A model generated the notes under the pieces. It searched no databases and was not told the DNA's origin. It worked only from the letters and a program-made list of their open reading frames with translations. Source: Kluyvera sichuanensis (GTDB lineage Bacteria; Pseudomonadota; Gammaproteobacteria; Enterobacterales; Enterobacteriaceae). Taken from it: a stretch of DNA of 64,000 nt. The position numbers and the translations under genes were made by a program. Location of the stretch: contig NZ_JABBJF010000005.1 in NCBI RefSeq assembly GCF_014218705.1, forward strand, positions 186,001 to 250,000. The letters are read 5' to 3'. Of the stretch, positions 10,790 through 22,839 are shown piece after piece; within the stretch, counting starts at the first letter, position 1, and every line of letters starts with the position of its first letter.

Positions 10790-11755
10790 ATGCGGGTTCT
10801 GATTGTCAAAACATCCTCCATGGGCGACGTGCTGCACACGCTGCCCGCGTTAACCGATGCCATGCGCGCCCTTCCCGGCATTCGCTTTGATTGGGTTGTT
10901 GAAGAAGGCTTCGCACAGATCCCGTCCTGGCACGAAGCCGTCGATCGCGTCATTCCAGTGGCGATTCGCCGCTGGCGTAAAGCGTGGTTCTCTGCGGCTA
11001 TCAAAGCTGAGCGTAAAGCGTTTAAAGCAGCGGTTCAGGCCGTCACCTACGACGCGGTCATTGACGCTCAAGGCCTGGTAAAAAGCGCTGCGCTGGTCAC
11101 TCGACTCGCCCATGGCGTCAAAAATGGCATGGACTGGCGTACCGCACGTGAACCGCTGGCAAGCTTGTTCTACAACCGCAAACACCACATCGCTAAAGCG
11201 CAACATGCGGTAGAACGGACGCGCGAACTGTTTGCCAAAAGCCTGGGATATGTCAAACCGGAAGCTCAGGGCGATTACGCTATTGCCCAGCATTTCCTGA
11301 ATGAAGGCAATGCTGATGCTGATGCTGGGCAGTATGCCGTCTTCCTGCACGCCACCACTCGTGATGACAAGCATTGGCCGGAAGCGAAGTGGCGGGAACT
11401 TATTGGGTTATTAGATCACGCAGGAATACGTATTAAGCTCCCCTGGGGGGCGCCACATGAGGAGGCCCGCGCCAGACGACTAGCAGAGGGATTTGATTAC
11501 GTTGACGTTTTACCGCGAATGAGTCTTGGAGATGTCGCCAGGATCTTAGCAGGCGCTAGGTTTGTTATATCCGTTGATACCGGATTAAGCCATTTGACCG
11601 CCGCACTGGATCGGCCGAATGTTACGCTATATGGCCCTACAGACCCGGGTTTGATTGGGGGTTACGGAAAGAATCAGGTCACATGTCGTGCCCCGGAAGG
11701 GAGGCTGGCTATGCTTGAACCCACTCAGGTTTATTCCCACATAGCATTGCTGTAA
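10790..11755 (+). CDS. waaC: ADP-heptose:LPS heptosyltransferase I
   Basis: A 321-residue GT9 enzyme that transfers the first heptose to Kdo2-lipid A. It shows KTSSMGDVLHTLPAL at the N-terminus, VDWVVEE-like acceptor-site residues, HATTRDDKHWPE, and ISVDTGLSHLTAAL. Codon use changes inside the gene. Up to about 11400 it is GC-rich like its neighbours. After that rare codons (CTA, AGA, AGG, ATA, CGA) become common, as if the 3' third came from another lineage together with the adjoining outer-core block. The protein itself remains intact. Confidence 0.97.
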   Translation: MRVLIVKTSSMGDVLHTLPALTDAMRALPGIRFDWVVEEGFAQIPSWHEAVDRVIPVAIRRWRKAWFSAAIKAERKAFKAAVQAVTYDAVIDAQGLVKSAALVTRLAHGVKNGMDWRTAREPLASLFYNRKHHIAKAQHAVERTRELFAKSLGYVKPEAQGDYAIAQHFLNEGNADADAGQYAVFLHATTRDDKHWPEAKWRELIGLLDHAGIRIKLPWGAPHEEARARRLAEGFDYVDVLPRMSLGDVARILAGARFVISVDTGLSHLTAALDRPNVTLYGPTDPGLIGGYGKNQVTCRAPEGRLAMLEPTQVYSHIALL

Positions 11756-11889
11756 TTTTTGGTACTCATCATCGCAGATATGTTAAACGTGCATTGATAT
11801 CATCGCTTGCTGATTTAACCTATCTGCGGATTAATAAAACTATTTTACTGTAGCGTATTTCGCCCACGGTTAAATGGGGTCGCAGCCAT

Positions 11890-12660
11890 TCACTTCCACC
11901 AACATAATCCGAGCAGAATTCGTCGGGAATGCCAGTATGAAGATGAAATCATAAGTCTAATAAACGATTTCTTCTTTTTCTTGCGATTTTTTATCTCTTG
12001 ACGCTCTTTCTCTAACCAGCTCCCGGATAATTCCTCCGGATGATGGACAAAGTTTGCCATGTATATATCAGAAAAATAGCCCTGGCGCATCAGATATGCC
12101 CATTCGTCTATGATGAAAAAGTTATGTTCAAAACGGGATAGGAGTTTTTGAGCCATTTCAGCATTCATTAAATAACCACAGGCTCGCAAAACATACCCAT
12201 GACCAAATATGACCTTACCGAAAGTCTGCCCACCAATTCGCTTAAGTTTAATTAGATTTAAGACAACTTTATTCTTATATCTTAAGCCATCCTGCCCGCC
12301 AAGTAGATATAATGTATCCTTATTGAGAACACGTTCATCGACAGTCGATATAAACTCCTTAAAGTCTTTATCGATTATTGCGTCATCCTCAAGGATGCAG
12401 ACCCAATCTTGCCCACTCTGCAAAAACTGCTTAAATGCCTTCATATGGCTTAATGAGCAACCAAGTTCGCCATCCGTCGGGTTATGATTTACTCTGTGCT
12501 GAAAGTCAGTTAGCGATATCTTAGACTTTTCTTCGGCAGACAAAGTCTTGCCATAAAGAGCATCAACAAATGAATACTCAACATTTAATTCATTCATTAT
12601 GTCTGATACGCGTTTCCGTCGGGTATCGTCAAAAGGAAGCGAAATGACCAGCACGTGCAT
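11890..12660 (-). CDS. Family 25 glycosyltransferase (LPS core)
   Basis: A 256-residue GT25 (LOS/LPS biosynthesis) protein. Supporting motifs are VISLPFDDTRR at the N-terminus, GELGCSLSHMKAF (residues 64-76) and the metal-binding ILEDDA (89-94). The C-terminus is strongly basic, with five consecutive lysines near residue 233, which suggests membrane-surface association. It is the last gene of the waaQ-waaG-waaP-GT25 transcript, 128 bases after waaP. AT-rich composition unlike waaF suggests it was acquired with the outer-core block. The donor and linkage cannot be told from sequence. GT25 members are often galactosyl- or glucosyltransferases. Confidence 0.85.
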   Translation of the reverse strand: MHVLVISLPFDDTRRKRVSDIMNELNVEYSFVDALYGKTLSAEEKSKISLTDFQHRVNHNPTDGELGCSLSHMKAFKQFLQSGQDWVCILEDDAIIDKDFKEFISTVDERVLNKDTLYLLGGQDGLRYKNKVVLNLIKLKRIGGQTFGKVIFGHGYVLRACGYLMNAEMAQKLLSRFEHNFFIIDEWAYLMRQGYFSDIYMANFVHHPEELSGSWLEKERQEIKNRKKKKKSFIRLMISSSYWHSRRILLGLCWWK

Positions 12661-12788
12661 GAGTTCAAACCCTCTAATATAAATTAAGCCAGCACCGTCA
12701 CCATGAAAGATACATTGACAGTTACTGGCCAGCTGAATAAATTAAATTAACTATTCTATGTAGTTATATAAAATCTATCACTTCATAT

Positions 12789-13586
12789 TTATAGTTTATT
12801 TTTTGATGTATGGTTGATAATTTTATCAGTCTTTCTTGCATAGGTTGCAAAGAGGCCTGACTCATCACGGATAATTGTATTCATGTCTTTTTCGAAGTAT
12901 ATCTTCAAGAATCTGAAATAGTCTCTTTGCGTTAAACCAATGTTTAACGAGGAGAAGTACAAGCCAATCAGATCCTTATTTCGCCAACGAATAGGCACCG
13001 AATTTCTTATCTGAGCCCGGTGTAAATCAATAACCGAGAGTTTAAACGCATTACCTTCAAAATTGGCCGGTTGATGCAATAAGAAGTGGCAGAGATAGCA
13101 ATCACGGTGATTAACACCTCCCTGATGCATTTTTCTGACCATAACGGCAAGACGTTCAATTAATGCCATTTTAATTTTTCGCGAAGGTGGATTCGCCAGC
13201 CAATCTGCGCAATAGTCTTCCAGGCTAACCGCCGGGCTCAGATCCTCAGTGATAATAAATGAGATACGATTAAGTGGATTTAGCCCTTGCTGCCCGAAAC
13301 CCACACCGTGCATTGTGTCGACACCCAATTCCTGCAGACGGTGGATCGCATTCCATTCTCTATCAGCTCCTAATACAGGCAAGCGTAAAGAGAATAAGTT
13401 CTTGATCACTTCTTTCAGTTTAGTTCCCTGGTGCCATTTCAGAAAATAGCTTTTTCCTGCAATCTCAAACCTTATCGTTCTACGCGTTTCGAGCTGTCTA
13501 AATGTTTCTCCCTGCAACTTCTGCACTTCAGAAAAAACATTTTTCCCTTTCCACAAGGATAAAAATGGTTCTTTTAACTCAACCAT
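12789..13586 (-). CDS. waaP: LPS core heptose(I) kinase
   Basis: A protein-kinase-fold enzyme that phosphorylates O-4 of heptose I. This phosphate cross-links LPS through divalent cations and is the site modified by CptA. The 265-residue product matches WaaP throughout (FRELETRR-type start, GKSYFLKWH lysine, [14 protein letters not shown] catalytic loop, VIDLHRAQ metal-binding loop). The ATG at 13586 matches the E. coli start. An in-frame GTG lies two codons upstream. The start overlaps the end of waaG, so translation is coupled. No waaY (heptose II kinase) is present in the cluster. Confidence 0.96.
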   Translation of the reverse strand: MVELKEPFLSLWKGKNVFSEVQKLQGETFRQLETRRTIRFEIAGKSYFLKWHQGTKLKEVIKNLFSLRLPVLGADREWNAIHRLQELGVDTMHGVGFGQQGLNPLNRISFIITEDLSPAVSLEDYCADWLANPPSRKIKMALIERLAVMVRKMHQGGVNHRDCYLCHFLLHQPANFEGNAFKLSVIDLHRAQIRNSVPIRWRNKDLIGLYFSSLNIGLTQRDYFRFLKIYFEKDMNTIIRDESGLFATYARKTDKIINHTSKNKL

Positions 13587-14703
13587 GGGCACCGCCTATA
13601 ATAATATCAGCTGCTTTCTCAGGTAGACTATAAAGGTCTTGAGTATCAGCAAAGTGTTGTGCATTTTCTTGCCATGCAACTCTTCGCCCTGAGTCAGTTA
13701 AAGAAAAACAAACAGCTTCATTCAATAATTTTTGTTCAAATGGTTCATCAATAACAATACCGCAATTAGCATCTATAATATAATGGGCGTAACCACAAAC
13801 GGCAGTTGTTATGACAGGCAAACCTGCGGCAATTGCTTCAACCAACACGATCCCTGCGGCTTCCTGATATGCCGGATGAATCAATAGATCGGCTGCCGCC
13901 ATTAACTCAGAGACATCATTACGGCCGGGGAAGAATTTGATATTGTCAGCAACGCCACATTCTGTTGCCAATTTCATATAGCGCTCGGGCTTATCCTGAC
14001 CAACAACAAACAGAATCGTTTGTTTGCGGACAAGTTCCGGTAAAGAAGCTATCGCCTTGATAGTTCTGTCGACACCCTTACGGGTAAAATCGGATCCGAT
14101 TTGTATCATCAGATACTGGGAATCACTGATATCATTTTCTTTGCGGAAATTAGCTCTACAGTTTGGCGCCTGAGCGCTGTATTTTCTGTCCGGGTAAATT
14201 CCCGGAGGGAGAATATGGAAACGTGTTATCTCAGTATGATAATGTTTCTGAAAATCGGCAATTTGCTTATCCGTAAGCATCAACAGTTGTGTTGATGTCC
14301 CCGCAGCAAATGTTGCTTTCTCAAAGGCTGCATAATGCCGGTATCGTGGCGTCAGACGATAGAGAAAACCTTTTTCTTGCGCGACTTTTTCTGCGTAACA
14401 AACATCGGCAGCATAATACACGTCTAACCCTGGCATTTTATTAAAGCCAACAACACGTCCTGCTGGATTACTCTCAAGATGTTTACTTACCCAGCGATGA
14501 TACTCTGCATTTTTCCCGTTATTGGAGCACGATTTCACAGGAACAATTATTATCTCCAGACTATCTGGAATATCTCCTTGCCATGATTGCGTGTAAACCC
14601 GCACATGGTGTCCGCGCGCTGCAACTGTCGACGCGATGCGTAAAAAATCACGCTGCAACCCACCAAAAGGGAAATATTTATACAAACAGAAGGCAATATC
14701 CAT
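13579..14703 (-). CDS. waaG: LPS core alpha-1,3-glucosyltransferase WaaG
   Basis: A GT4 enzyme that adds the first outer-core glucose to heptose II. The 374-residue protein equals the E. coli length and shows [29 protein letters not shown], and the donor-site E-x7-E region [14 protein letters not shown]. It starts 21 bases after waaQ and overlaps waaP. Its presence implies a glucose-I outer core of the E. coli/Salmonella type, not the WabG galacturonic-acid type of Klebsiella. Confidence 0.96.
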   Translation of the reverse strand: MDIAFCLYKYFPFGGLQRDFLRIASTVAARGHHVRVYTQSWQGDIPDSLEIIIVPVKSCSNNGKNAEYHRWVSKHLESNPAGRVVGFNKMPGLDVYYAADVCYAEKVAQEKGFLYRLTPRYRHYAAFEKATFAAGTSTQLLMLTDKQIADFQKHYHTEITRFHILPPGIYPDRKYSAQAPNCRANFRKENDISDSQYLMIQIGSDFTRKGVDRTIKAIASLPELVRKQTILFVVGQDKPERYMKLATECGVADNIKFFPGRNDVSELMAAADLLIHPAYQEAAGIVLVEAIAAGLPVITTAVCGYAHYIIDANCGIVIDEPFEQKLLNEAVCFSLTDSGRRVAWQENAQHFADTQDLYSLPEKAADIIIGGAHG

Positions 14704-14724
14704 TTTATATATCCGGATGCTTTA

Positions 14725-15753
14725 TTAATCGATTTTAGGTAACCGTGACTGTATCGCTTCAATCACGTCTTCCGCAGGTATAGCAGATAAATATTTCTTA
14801 CTTCGATCAAGGTTTTCACGCGCAGGCATGGGTTGGTAATCACCAGCCCAAAATTGCGTCACATCATCAGACCATGGCCGCCAGGCGATATGATCGGTCG
14901 CGCCGAATAGACAAATGATGGGGGTTTTAACCGCTGCAGAGATATGCATCGGGGCAGAGTCTACGCCAATGAAAAGTACAGCATGATTAATTAATGCAGC
15001 AAGCTCAGGGAATGTTGTTTTACCGGCGATTTCCGTTAAGGGCTTAGTTTCACATCCCCTGGCAATCTCATCGACACAGGCAAGATCGCTTGCACCTGGT
15101 CCAGAAGTCAGTACGACCAGATACCCCAAACGATGTATCGCATCGATCACCTGGGAGAATCTCTCATTCTCCCACGATTTGAATTCTTGTCTCGCCGTTG
15201 GCTGTATAACAACATACTTTCTGGTATCAACCTGAGGGAGTTTTTTCCGAACGGATTGCCATACTGACTCCCCATAAACCATTTTCAGTACCGGGACTGA
15301 TTCCTTTAGGTTTAATGGCATCAGAACAGACAAATTACGTTCAACCCAATGTTCGCCACTTAGCGGAACGTGATGGGTAAAGCTATCACGCCAGAATTTC
15401 TTATTTCTATGAGAAAAATCATGAGTTAATTTTATTGGGCAATCCAGGAAGCGACACAGTAAAGCGACTATCCACTGATCGGTAAGGTTAACCACTAAAT
15501 CATAATGATTGCCGCGCAATACTCTGATCAGCATTAAGAAGTTTTTTGCTTTCTCAAAAGCAGAACTCTTCTTATTTTTTATCCCATACAATGCATGAAT
15601 GTCAGGGTTTTCAGATAAAATTGGAATAGTATCTTCGTAGAGCAGAACATCAATATCTGCATCAGGATAATTTTTTTTAAGCGTACTGATGACCGGTGTG
15701 GTTAGTAACATATCACCGTGAAAGCGCATTTTTATTACCAGGATCTTTTTCAC
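14725..15753 (-). CDS. waaQ: LPS heptosyltransferase III
   Basis: A 342-residue GT9 enzyme that adds heptose III to heptose II. Motifs are the N-terminal KMRFHGDMLLTTP, the PTARQEFKSW donor segment and IGVDSAPMHISAAV. It is the first gene behind the JUMPStart/ops element at 15788-15826, 34 bases upstream of its ATG, so the waaQ-waaG-waaP-GT25 transcript should depend on the antiterminator RfaH. Heptose III is the acceptor expected for the WaaH-like enzyme encoded at 5.2-6.2 kb. Confidence 0.95.
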   Translation of the reverse strand: MKKILVIKMRFHGDMLLTTPVISTLKKNYPDADIDVLLYEDTIPILSENPDIHALYGIKNKKSSAFEKAKNFLMLIRVLRGNHYDLVVNLTDQWIVALLCRFLDCPIKLTHDFSHRNKKFWRDSFTHHVPLSGEHWVERNLSVLMPLNLKESVPVLKMVYGESVWQSVRKKLPQVDTRKYVVIQPTARQEFKSWENERFSQVIDAIHRLGYLVVLTSGPGASDLACVDEIARGCETKPLTEIAGKTTFPELAALINHAVLFIGVDSAPMHISAAVKTPIICLFGATDHIAWRPWSDDVTQFWAGDYQPMPARENLDRSKKYLSAIPAEDVIEAIQSRLPKID

Positions 15754-15787
15754 ACTATACCCTTTCAGGTTATTGTTAATTTTAAAT

Positions 15788-15826
15788 CACGCTACCGCCC
15801 CAGGCTCAACAGCTACCTGTGTACTG
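15788..15826 (-). promoter_or_regulatory. JUMPStart element with ops site
   Basis: Read on the minus strand, this stretch is a close match to the enterobacterial JUMPStart: CAGTACACAGGTAGCTG, then TTGAGCCTG, then the ops core GGCGGTAGCGTG (15788-15799). ops pauses RNA polymerase and recruits RfaH, which suppresses termination over long surface-polysaccharide operons. It lies 34 bases upstream of waaQ and downstream of the waaL stop, so it serves waaQ-waaG-waaP-GT25 and not waaL. The match is direct; RfaH control is inferred from the motif. Confidence 0.93.
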
Positions 15827-16007
15827 CAGATCACACCATCGCATTTTATCGGTTATATTATACCACTATTCACTTGACAATTCGATATCTATGAAAAGTT
15901 CTATGCGAAATAGAGAACAAATAAATGGCTTCAATATATAAAGCCATAGATTACATGATGAATATTGAGCCTATATTCTTAAATATATCACATAGGCTCA
16001 TTTGATA

Positions 16008-17258
16008 TTAATTCGTCACTCTGACTGGTTCATTTTTCTCATACAGCATCACAATAGCTATACTATATAAAAAGAATACGTTTATGAACATTTGCTCAAA
16101 TAAGCAATACACCAAAATGTAACCAACCAGAGAGCAAAGTAATGAAATACTGAAAATGTCTTTTTGGGTTCTAGCACGGCCATATATATCTTTAAATGTA
16201 ATGTAAAAGGCCGACACAAATAAAAGCAGCCCAATCACCCCTAAATTATAAAGAACTATTATAAAGAATGGCTCGTCTATATTATAGCCTTTGTTTCGCT
16301 CAGAATATACGCCTGGATTTTTCGGCGCATTGTGGTCCTCTAAATATTGGTTATATGTAGCATTGCCATACCCAATACCAAAGACGACATTATTGATATT
16401 CTTCATTACCAGAGGAAAACGGTCAGTGATGAGTTCATCGCGACTGGAAGTAACGTTTTTCATCTGTAGCGTTTGATCAACTTTCCGCTTTACCTGATCC
16501 ACTGTATTGTAGGTACCGACCAGTAAAGCAGACATTATAATCAGCAGACTGCAGGTAGCTACCATAAATCTCTTAAGCGTTTTACTCACAAGGAATGAGA
16601 TCATGAAAATCTCTACAACAATCGCTAAGATTCCACCCCGACTCCCGGTATATAACAAAAAGACAAATGCAAGCGCGGAAATGATATACAAGGCTACTTT
16701 AAGAAAAGTATTCTTTAATAAAACAGCCCCGGTCAATACAAAAGGAAATAGCATGACGACATAGAATGCGAAACCATAGCGAAGCTGTAGATACAATTCC
16801 TGCTGGTTATTTTTTATAATTCTTAAAATTGGTACCACTAAGACAATATAGGAAAGCGTTAGCATCGCCCCAATCACAAAAACCTGTCTCAGCGAGGCCT
16901 TGTGTTTGCTGAATGCACCAAAGAACAACATCATCACCAACGGGTAACGCCAGTCTTTTATCAATATGCTATAGGCGTGGAGGAATTTATTTTCATAAGT
17001 GAAAAATGCAATACAAAAAACACACCATAACGTGAAGAGAAGCAATGTTTTTCTCTTCTGTATGAGATCTAAAATATTATCTTTAATTTCAACACCGCTG
17101 ACTTTTATATAATAAAAAGATAAAAGCACAGCGATGACAGAGGTTATATTGAGCACCCCTTGATTATCAATTGTAAATAACCCAAAGATCATTAGCAACA
17201 AAACTATTTTGCTTAAAATCAAGACGTTATCATTTTTACCATATCTTACTTGATTCAT
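16008..17258 (-). CDS. waaL: O-antigen ligase family protein
   Basis: A 416-residue polytopic inner-membrane protein with about 10-12 hydrophobic segments and the Wzy_C signature YTGSRGG at residues 203-209. A large periplasmic loop (about 225-320) follows, where ligases keep catalytic residues. WaaL joins undecaprenyl-linked O antigen to the lipid A core. It is AT-rich and lies between the waaQ promoter region and a divergent GT8 gene. In E. coli waaL is next to waaC. An O-antigen polymerase would look similar, but the location makes ligase the better call. Confidence 0.83.
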   Translation of the reverse strand: MNQVRYGKNDNVLILSKIVLLLMIFGLFTIDNQGVLNITSVIAVLLSFYYIKVSGVEIKDNILDLIQKRKTLLLFTLWCVFCIAFFTYENKFLHAYSILIKDWRYPLVMMLFFGAFSKHKASLRQVFVIGAMLTLSYIVLVVPILRIIKNNQQELYLQLRYGFAFYVVMLFPFVLTGAVLLKNTFLKVALYIISALAFVFLLYTGSRGGILAIVVEIFMISFLVSKTLKRFMVATCSLLIIMSALLVGTYNTVDQVKRKVDQTLQMKNVTSSRDELITDRFPLVMKNINNVVFGIGYGNATYNQYLEDHNAPKNPGVYSERNKGYNIDEPFFIIVLYNLGVIGLLLFVSAFYITFKDIYGRARTQKDIFSISLLCSLVGYILVYCLFEQMFINVFFLYSIAIVMLYEKNEPVRVTN

Positions 17259-17564
17259 AAAATTGGAATCTCACCCATCAAAATTTCCTTGCTAATCAAT
17301 AACAAGCGCTCAAACATACGATTTATAAGACATATTTTATTATAAAAAAACGTAAAAATCCCCTATTAATTTTGTCTCTTCCTCTCACCGCGCACCTTCG
17401 CTTTCCTTGCAAGAAAAACCAACATAACACAATGATTAATATATAAAATTTATCATGCATCTACCTCTTTCCTTCCTTTGCAGATTGTTCTATCCTATGC
17501 CAACAGAAGAGCGACTTTATCTCAGATAAACATCAGTGCGCTCTGAAAAATAAAAGGAATAAAT
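17259..17564. promoter_or_regulatory. AT-rich divergent promoter region, waaL / GT8
   Basis: 306 bases without a gene between the divergent waaL and GT8 starts. The sequence is very AT-rich, with several A/T tracts. A purine-rich AAAAGGAA ribosome-binding sequence at 17551-17558 precedes the GT8 start. I see no second JUMPStart and no convincing paired -35/-10 boxes. It probably holds both promoters and would be a likely H-NS target. Confidence 0.5.
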
Positions 17565-18554
17565 GTGAAAGAAAATATAATAAAATATATTAAGAATGCA
17601 CATATTGAAAATGATGATACAACAAATCCATGTGTCAACATTACCTATGGTGCTGATAGACCTTTTCTCTATGGAACCGGTGTTTCGATTACATCTGTCC
17701 TTTTAAATAACCGCGATATTAATTTTCACTTTCATATTTTTACTAATTACCTTGATGAACATCAACTTCATCTTTTTTCTACCCTGACAAAACAATATAA
17801 TACCCGCATCACATTTTATGTATTAGATGACAATGAACTAAAAAATCTACCTACTGCATCTAAAGCATGGAATTATTCAATCTATTTTAGACTTATTGCG
17901 ATTGATTACTTTGCAGATAAATTAACCAATATTATATACCTTGATTCTGATATCATATGTAAAGAGAGTCTTGCTCCCTTACTCAAAGAAGAATTCAATG
18001 ACAATGTATTAATGGCTGTTCATGACAGGTTTGTCGATACCTCGGCTGTTGCCGGTATTAATCCGGGTCTATATTTCAACTCAGGATTCATGTACTTTAA
18101 CCTTCCAGCATTAAAAGATATTAATTTGACTTTACAGGTCATTACAAAGGTCAATGAAAATCGTTTTTCACACCCCGATCAGGATGCACTGAATGTCCTC
18201 TTCAACGATCGCGTAAAAATTTTGGATCATAAGTTCAATTCATTCTTTAACATCGACACGTTAGCAAAAAAAGGTGGTGATGCCTTTAAAATCACACCAC
18301 AAACAGTATTCATACACTATGTTGGCGTCACTAAACCCTGGCATGACTGGGCACAATTTTATGCTGAAGTAGAATACTTCAACGTCGCCAGAGAAAACTC
18401 ACCGTGGAAAGATATTCCATTGTTAGCCCCCACTACATATAAACAGCTATCGAGAAAAAGTACGCATTTAAAGCACAATGGTCACGTGCTCAGTGCCTTT
18501 ATTTTCTATATAAAATATTTAGTGAGAAAGTACCAAGCGAAGAAAAGTCGCTAA
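17565..18554 (+). CDS. Family 8 glycosyltransferase, WaaI/WaaO/WaaJ-like
   Basis: A 329-residue GT8 retaining hexosyltransferase resembling the LPS alpha-glucosyl/galactosyltransferases WaaI, WaaO, WaaJ and WaaR. Features are the N-terminal ITYGADRPFLYGTGVSITS, the DxD metal site YLDSD (D127, D129), NSGFMYFNL, and HYVGVTKPWH near the C-terminus. Translation must start at GTG 17565: the ATG two bases earlier is out of frame and reads ATG TGA. The gene is AT-rich and monocistronic, on the opposite strand to the other core genes and next to waaA. Which hexose it adds cannot be told. Confidence 0.86.
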   Translation: MKENIIKYIKNAHIENDDTTNPCVNITYGADRPFLYGTGVSITSVLLNNRDINFHFHIFTNYLDEHQLHLFSTLTKQYNTRITFYVLDDNELKNLPTASKAWNYSIYFRLIAIDYFADKLTNIIYLDSDIICKESLAPLLKEEFNDNVLMAVHDRFVDTSAVAGINPGLYFNSGFMYFNLPALKDINLTLQVITKVNENRFSHPDQDALNVLFNDRVKILDHKFNSFFNIDTLAKKGGDAFKITPQTVFIHYVGVTKPWHDWAQFYAEVEYFNVARENSPWKDIPLLAPTTYKQLSRKSTHLKHNGHVLSAFIFYIKYLVRKYQAKKSR

Positions 18555-18797
18555 TAAGCCGATGCTCTGCTTGCGTAAATGGTGATATTTCCGTCATATT
18601 TGATAAGGCGATCGGTTTTTAAGCCCATAACCATTCCTTTTCTAGCCTTTTGCTGCTGAGATGACAAAGTGGGGCAACACGACTCCGGCCCCCTTCTCAT
18701 GATCCGTACAGTTTCCTCAAAAAATCAGCAAAAATGATGGTAAAGCCATAGTTAAATACATAGAATCCCCAGCACATCCATAAGCCAGCTACCATAT

Positions 18798-20563
<1,766 letters not shown>

Positions 20564-20576
20564 GCTTTGGTGTCGT

Positions 20577-20606
20577 TCCCGGCGGCGCTTCGCTTGGCCG
20601 GGCTAC
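20577..20606 (-). repeat. REP-like palindromic element between coaD and mutM
   Basis: The minus strand reads GTAGCCCGGCCAAGCGAAG then CGCCGCCGGGAA. It is nearly identical to the copy at 42579-42610 (same core, one or two differences). Imperfectly palindromic, it lies between the convergent 3' ends of coaD and mutM, as REP elements usually do. Confidence 0.85.
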
Positions 20607-20619
20607 GTACGTGTAGGTG

Positions 20620-21429
20620 TTATTTCTGGCACTGTTTGCAGTAAAACGTCGCCCGCTGCGCATGCTTGCTCGCCACAATCGGCGCCCCACATATCCGACA
20701 CGCTTCCCCTTTACGTCCATATACCTGCAATTCCTGAGCAAAATAGCCCGGCTTACCGTCGCTTTGCAGGAAGTCTTTTAGCGTCGTCCCGCCTTGCTCA
20801 ATCGATCGTGCCAGCACCGCTTTGATCGCGTCAACCAGCCGTTCACCCTCTTCTCTTGAGAGCGAGGACGCCAGCCGATCCGGGTGGATCCGCGCGGCGA
20901 ATAGTGATTCGCTGGCGTAGATATTCCCCACACCCACGACCAGCTTGTTATCCATCAGCCAGGGTTTGATCGCCGTTTTCTTCTTCGCACACTTCACCAA
21001 CAGATAATCGGCGTTAAATTCCGCGCTGAGCGGCTCTGGGCCAAGATGCGCGAGCACGCTGTGCCCTTCCAGCTCCGTGGTCCATAGCCAGGCACCAAAG
21101 CGACGTGGGTCGGTATAGCGCAGCACTTTGCCGTTACTCATCACCAGGTCGACGTGGTCATGTTTTTCTGCGGGGAGTTCTTCAGACAGGATACGCAGGC
21201 TGCCAGACATCCCCAAATGAATGATTATCCAACCATCGGGCAGTTCAAGCAGAAGGTACTTTGCACGCCTCTGAACGCTCAGGACGGGCTTATCGCTCAA
21301 GCGGTAGATTTCATCAGAGACAGGCCAGCGCAGGCGACCGTTGCGAATCACAGCGTACTGGATGGTGGCACCGACCAGGTGTGGTTCAATACCCCGGCGG
21401 CTGGTTTCAACTTCAGGTAATTCAGGCAT
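20620..21429 (-). CDS. mutM: Formamidopyrimidine-DNA glycosylase
   Basis: A base-excision repair enzyme (Fpg) that removes 8-oxoguanine and cuts the abasic site by beta/delta elimination. The 269-residue protein begins MPELPEVET with the catalytic Pro2 and Glu3. It has the helix-two-turn-helix ([13 protein letters not shown]) and ends in a C-x2-C-x16-C-x2-C zinc finger. It lies downstream of radC-rpmB-rpmG on the minus strand, with a terminator between rpmG and mutM that would reduce readthrough. Confidence 0.98.
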   Translation of the reverse strand: MPELPEVETSRRGIEPHLVGATIQYAVIRNGRLRWPVSDEIYRLSDKPVLSVQRRAKYLLLELPDGWIIIHLGMSGSLRILSEELPAEKHDHVDLVMSNGKVLRYTDPRRFGAWLWTTELEGHSVLAHLGPEPLSAEFNADYLLVKCAKKKTAIKPWLMDNKLVVGVGNIYASESLFAARIHPDRLASSLSREEGERLVDAIKAVLARSIEQGGTTLKDFLQSDGKPGYFAQELQVYGRKGEACRICGAPIVASKHAQRATFYCKQCQK

Positions 21430-21479
21430 AGCGTCTCCGACTCAAATACAGATCTCTCTATTATGGGGACGCGCAGAAA

Positions 21480-21505
21480 ACAAAAAACCCCGCCGAGGCG
21501 AGGTT
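21480..21505 (-). terminator. Intrinsic terminator after rpmBG
   Basis: On the minus strand a short GC-rich hairpin (CCTCGCC pairing with GGCGGGG, loop TC) is followed by six T. It lies 23 bases past the rpmG stop and upstream of mutM, so it would end or attenuate the rpmB-rpmG transcript before mutM. Confidence 0.85.
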
Positions 21506-21527
21506 TTTCGTGACATCAAAACTAAAA

Positions 21528-21698
<171 letters not shown>

Positions 21699-21717
21699 TT
21701 ATTTCCTCTTTAAGTAC

Positions 21718-21975
<258 letters not shown>

Positions 21976-22101
21976 TTAGCTCGAGCTTCGTATGGGGTAT
22001 CGGCGCCTCGTCAGGCTTTACAGCCCGGTCATCGCGTAGTTCTAAGTGAACTCTCGATTGCCAGGCCCAAATGCCAAACCCGAGATTCTCAAAGGTGGCG
22101 T

Positions 22102-22130
22102 AGTATACGCTGACACGAGGATATGCTCAA
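22102..22130 (-). promoter_or_regulatory. Sigma-70 promoter of rpmB-rpmG
   Basis: On the minus strand a -35 hexamer TTGAGC (22125-22130) and a -10 hexamer TATACT (22102-22107) are separated by exactly 17 bases. They lie about 150 bases upstream of rpmB, with radC ending 44 bases further upstream. Spacing and match are good; activity is inferred. Confidence 0.75.
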
Positions 22131-22173
22131 GTCCCGAACAGACAAAGATCCCGGTGGATCGCGTAATTATCCG

Positions 22174-22839
22174 CTAAATCCAGCCTCGTTCGGCAAAAGA
22201 AACATACTCACCGCGGCCAATAACCAAATGGTCTAGTACACGTACATCCATGAATTGGCAACACTTTACCACTCTTTCGGTGATAAGTCTGTCTGATTTA
22301 CTCGGTTCGGCATTTCCTGATGGATGATTATGCGCGAGGATCACCGCCGCGGCATTCACTTTGATGGCTTCTCGTACAATTTCACGCGGGTGAACCTCCA
22401 CATGATTCAACGTTCCGGAAAAAAGTCGACTATGTTTCAGGACCTTGTGCCGGTTATCGAGAAAGATGACCACAAAGATTTCTCTTTCTTCATCGGCCAA
22501 CTGGCTTTGTAAAAATTCTCGCGCCAGCTCCGGACTCAACAGGGAATCTTCTTCCAGCACCCGCACGCTGAAGTAGCGACGCGCCAGTTCAGCAATACCT
22601 TTGAGCTGAGCATATTTGGCAATCCCCATCCCATCAATCTGAGTCATCTCCTCCTCGCTAGCAGAGAGTAGCCGGTAGAGCGACCCAAAATGCCGAAGCA
22701 GGTCGTGAGAATAGCGCATCACGCTTTTTTCACGCGTCCCCGTGCGTAAAAACAGCGCCAGCAATTCGGTATCTGACAGCGTCTCAATGCCATACCGCTG
22801 CATCTTTTCCCGCGGCATCATCGCTTCTGCACTCTCCAT
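22174..22839 (-). CDS. radC: RadC family JAMM/MPN+ protein
   Basis: A 221-residue protein with an N-terminal helix-hairpin-helix region and a C-terminal JAMM metalloprotease-fold domain. The metal motif [15 protein letters not shown] (about residues 170-184) is complete. Its role is unsettled: the historic link to DNA repair in E. coli was later traced to another gene. It lies upstream of rpmB on the same strand and diverges from coaBC. Confidence 0.95.
   Translation of the reverse strand: MESAEAMMPREKMQRYGIETLSDTELLALFLRTGTREKSVMRYSHDLLRHFGSLYRLLSASEEEMTQIDGMGIAKYAQLKGIAELARRYFSVRVLEEDSLLSPELAREFLQSQLADEEREIFVVIFLDNRHKVLKHSRLFSGTLNHVEVHPREIVREAIKVNAAAVILAHNHPSGNAEPSKSDRLITERVVKCCQFMDVRVLDHLVIGRGEYVSFAERGWI

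Noticed and set aside
11305-11330. Short trinucleotide repeat (GCTGAT-type) in waaC as a phase-variable tract
   Set aside because: Only about three units and in frame; it adds a few Ala-Asp residues and could not switch the gene off by slippage of three bases.
16008-17258. Polytopic protein as an O-antigen polymerase (Wzy)
   Set aside because: It shares the same ligase/polymerase domain, but location in the core locus and the YTGSRGG motif favour WaaL.
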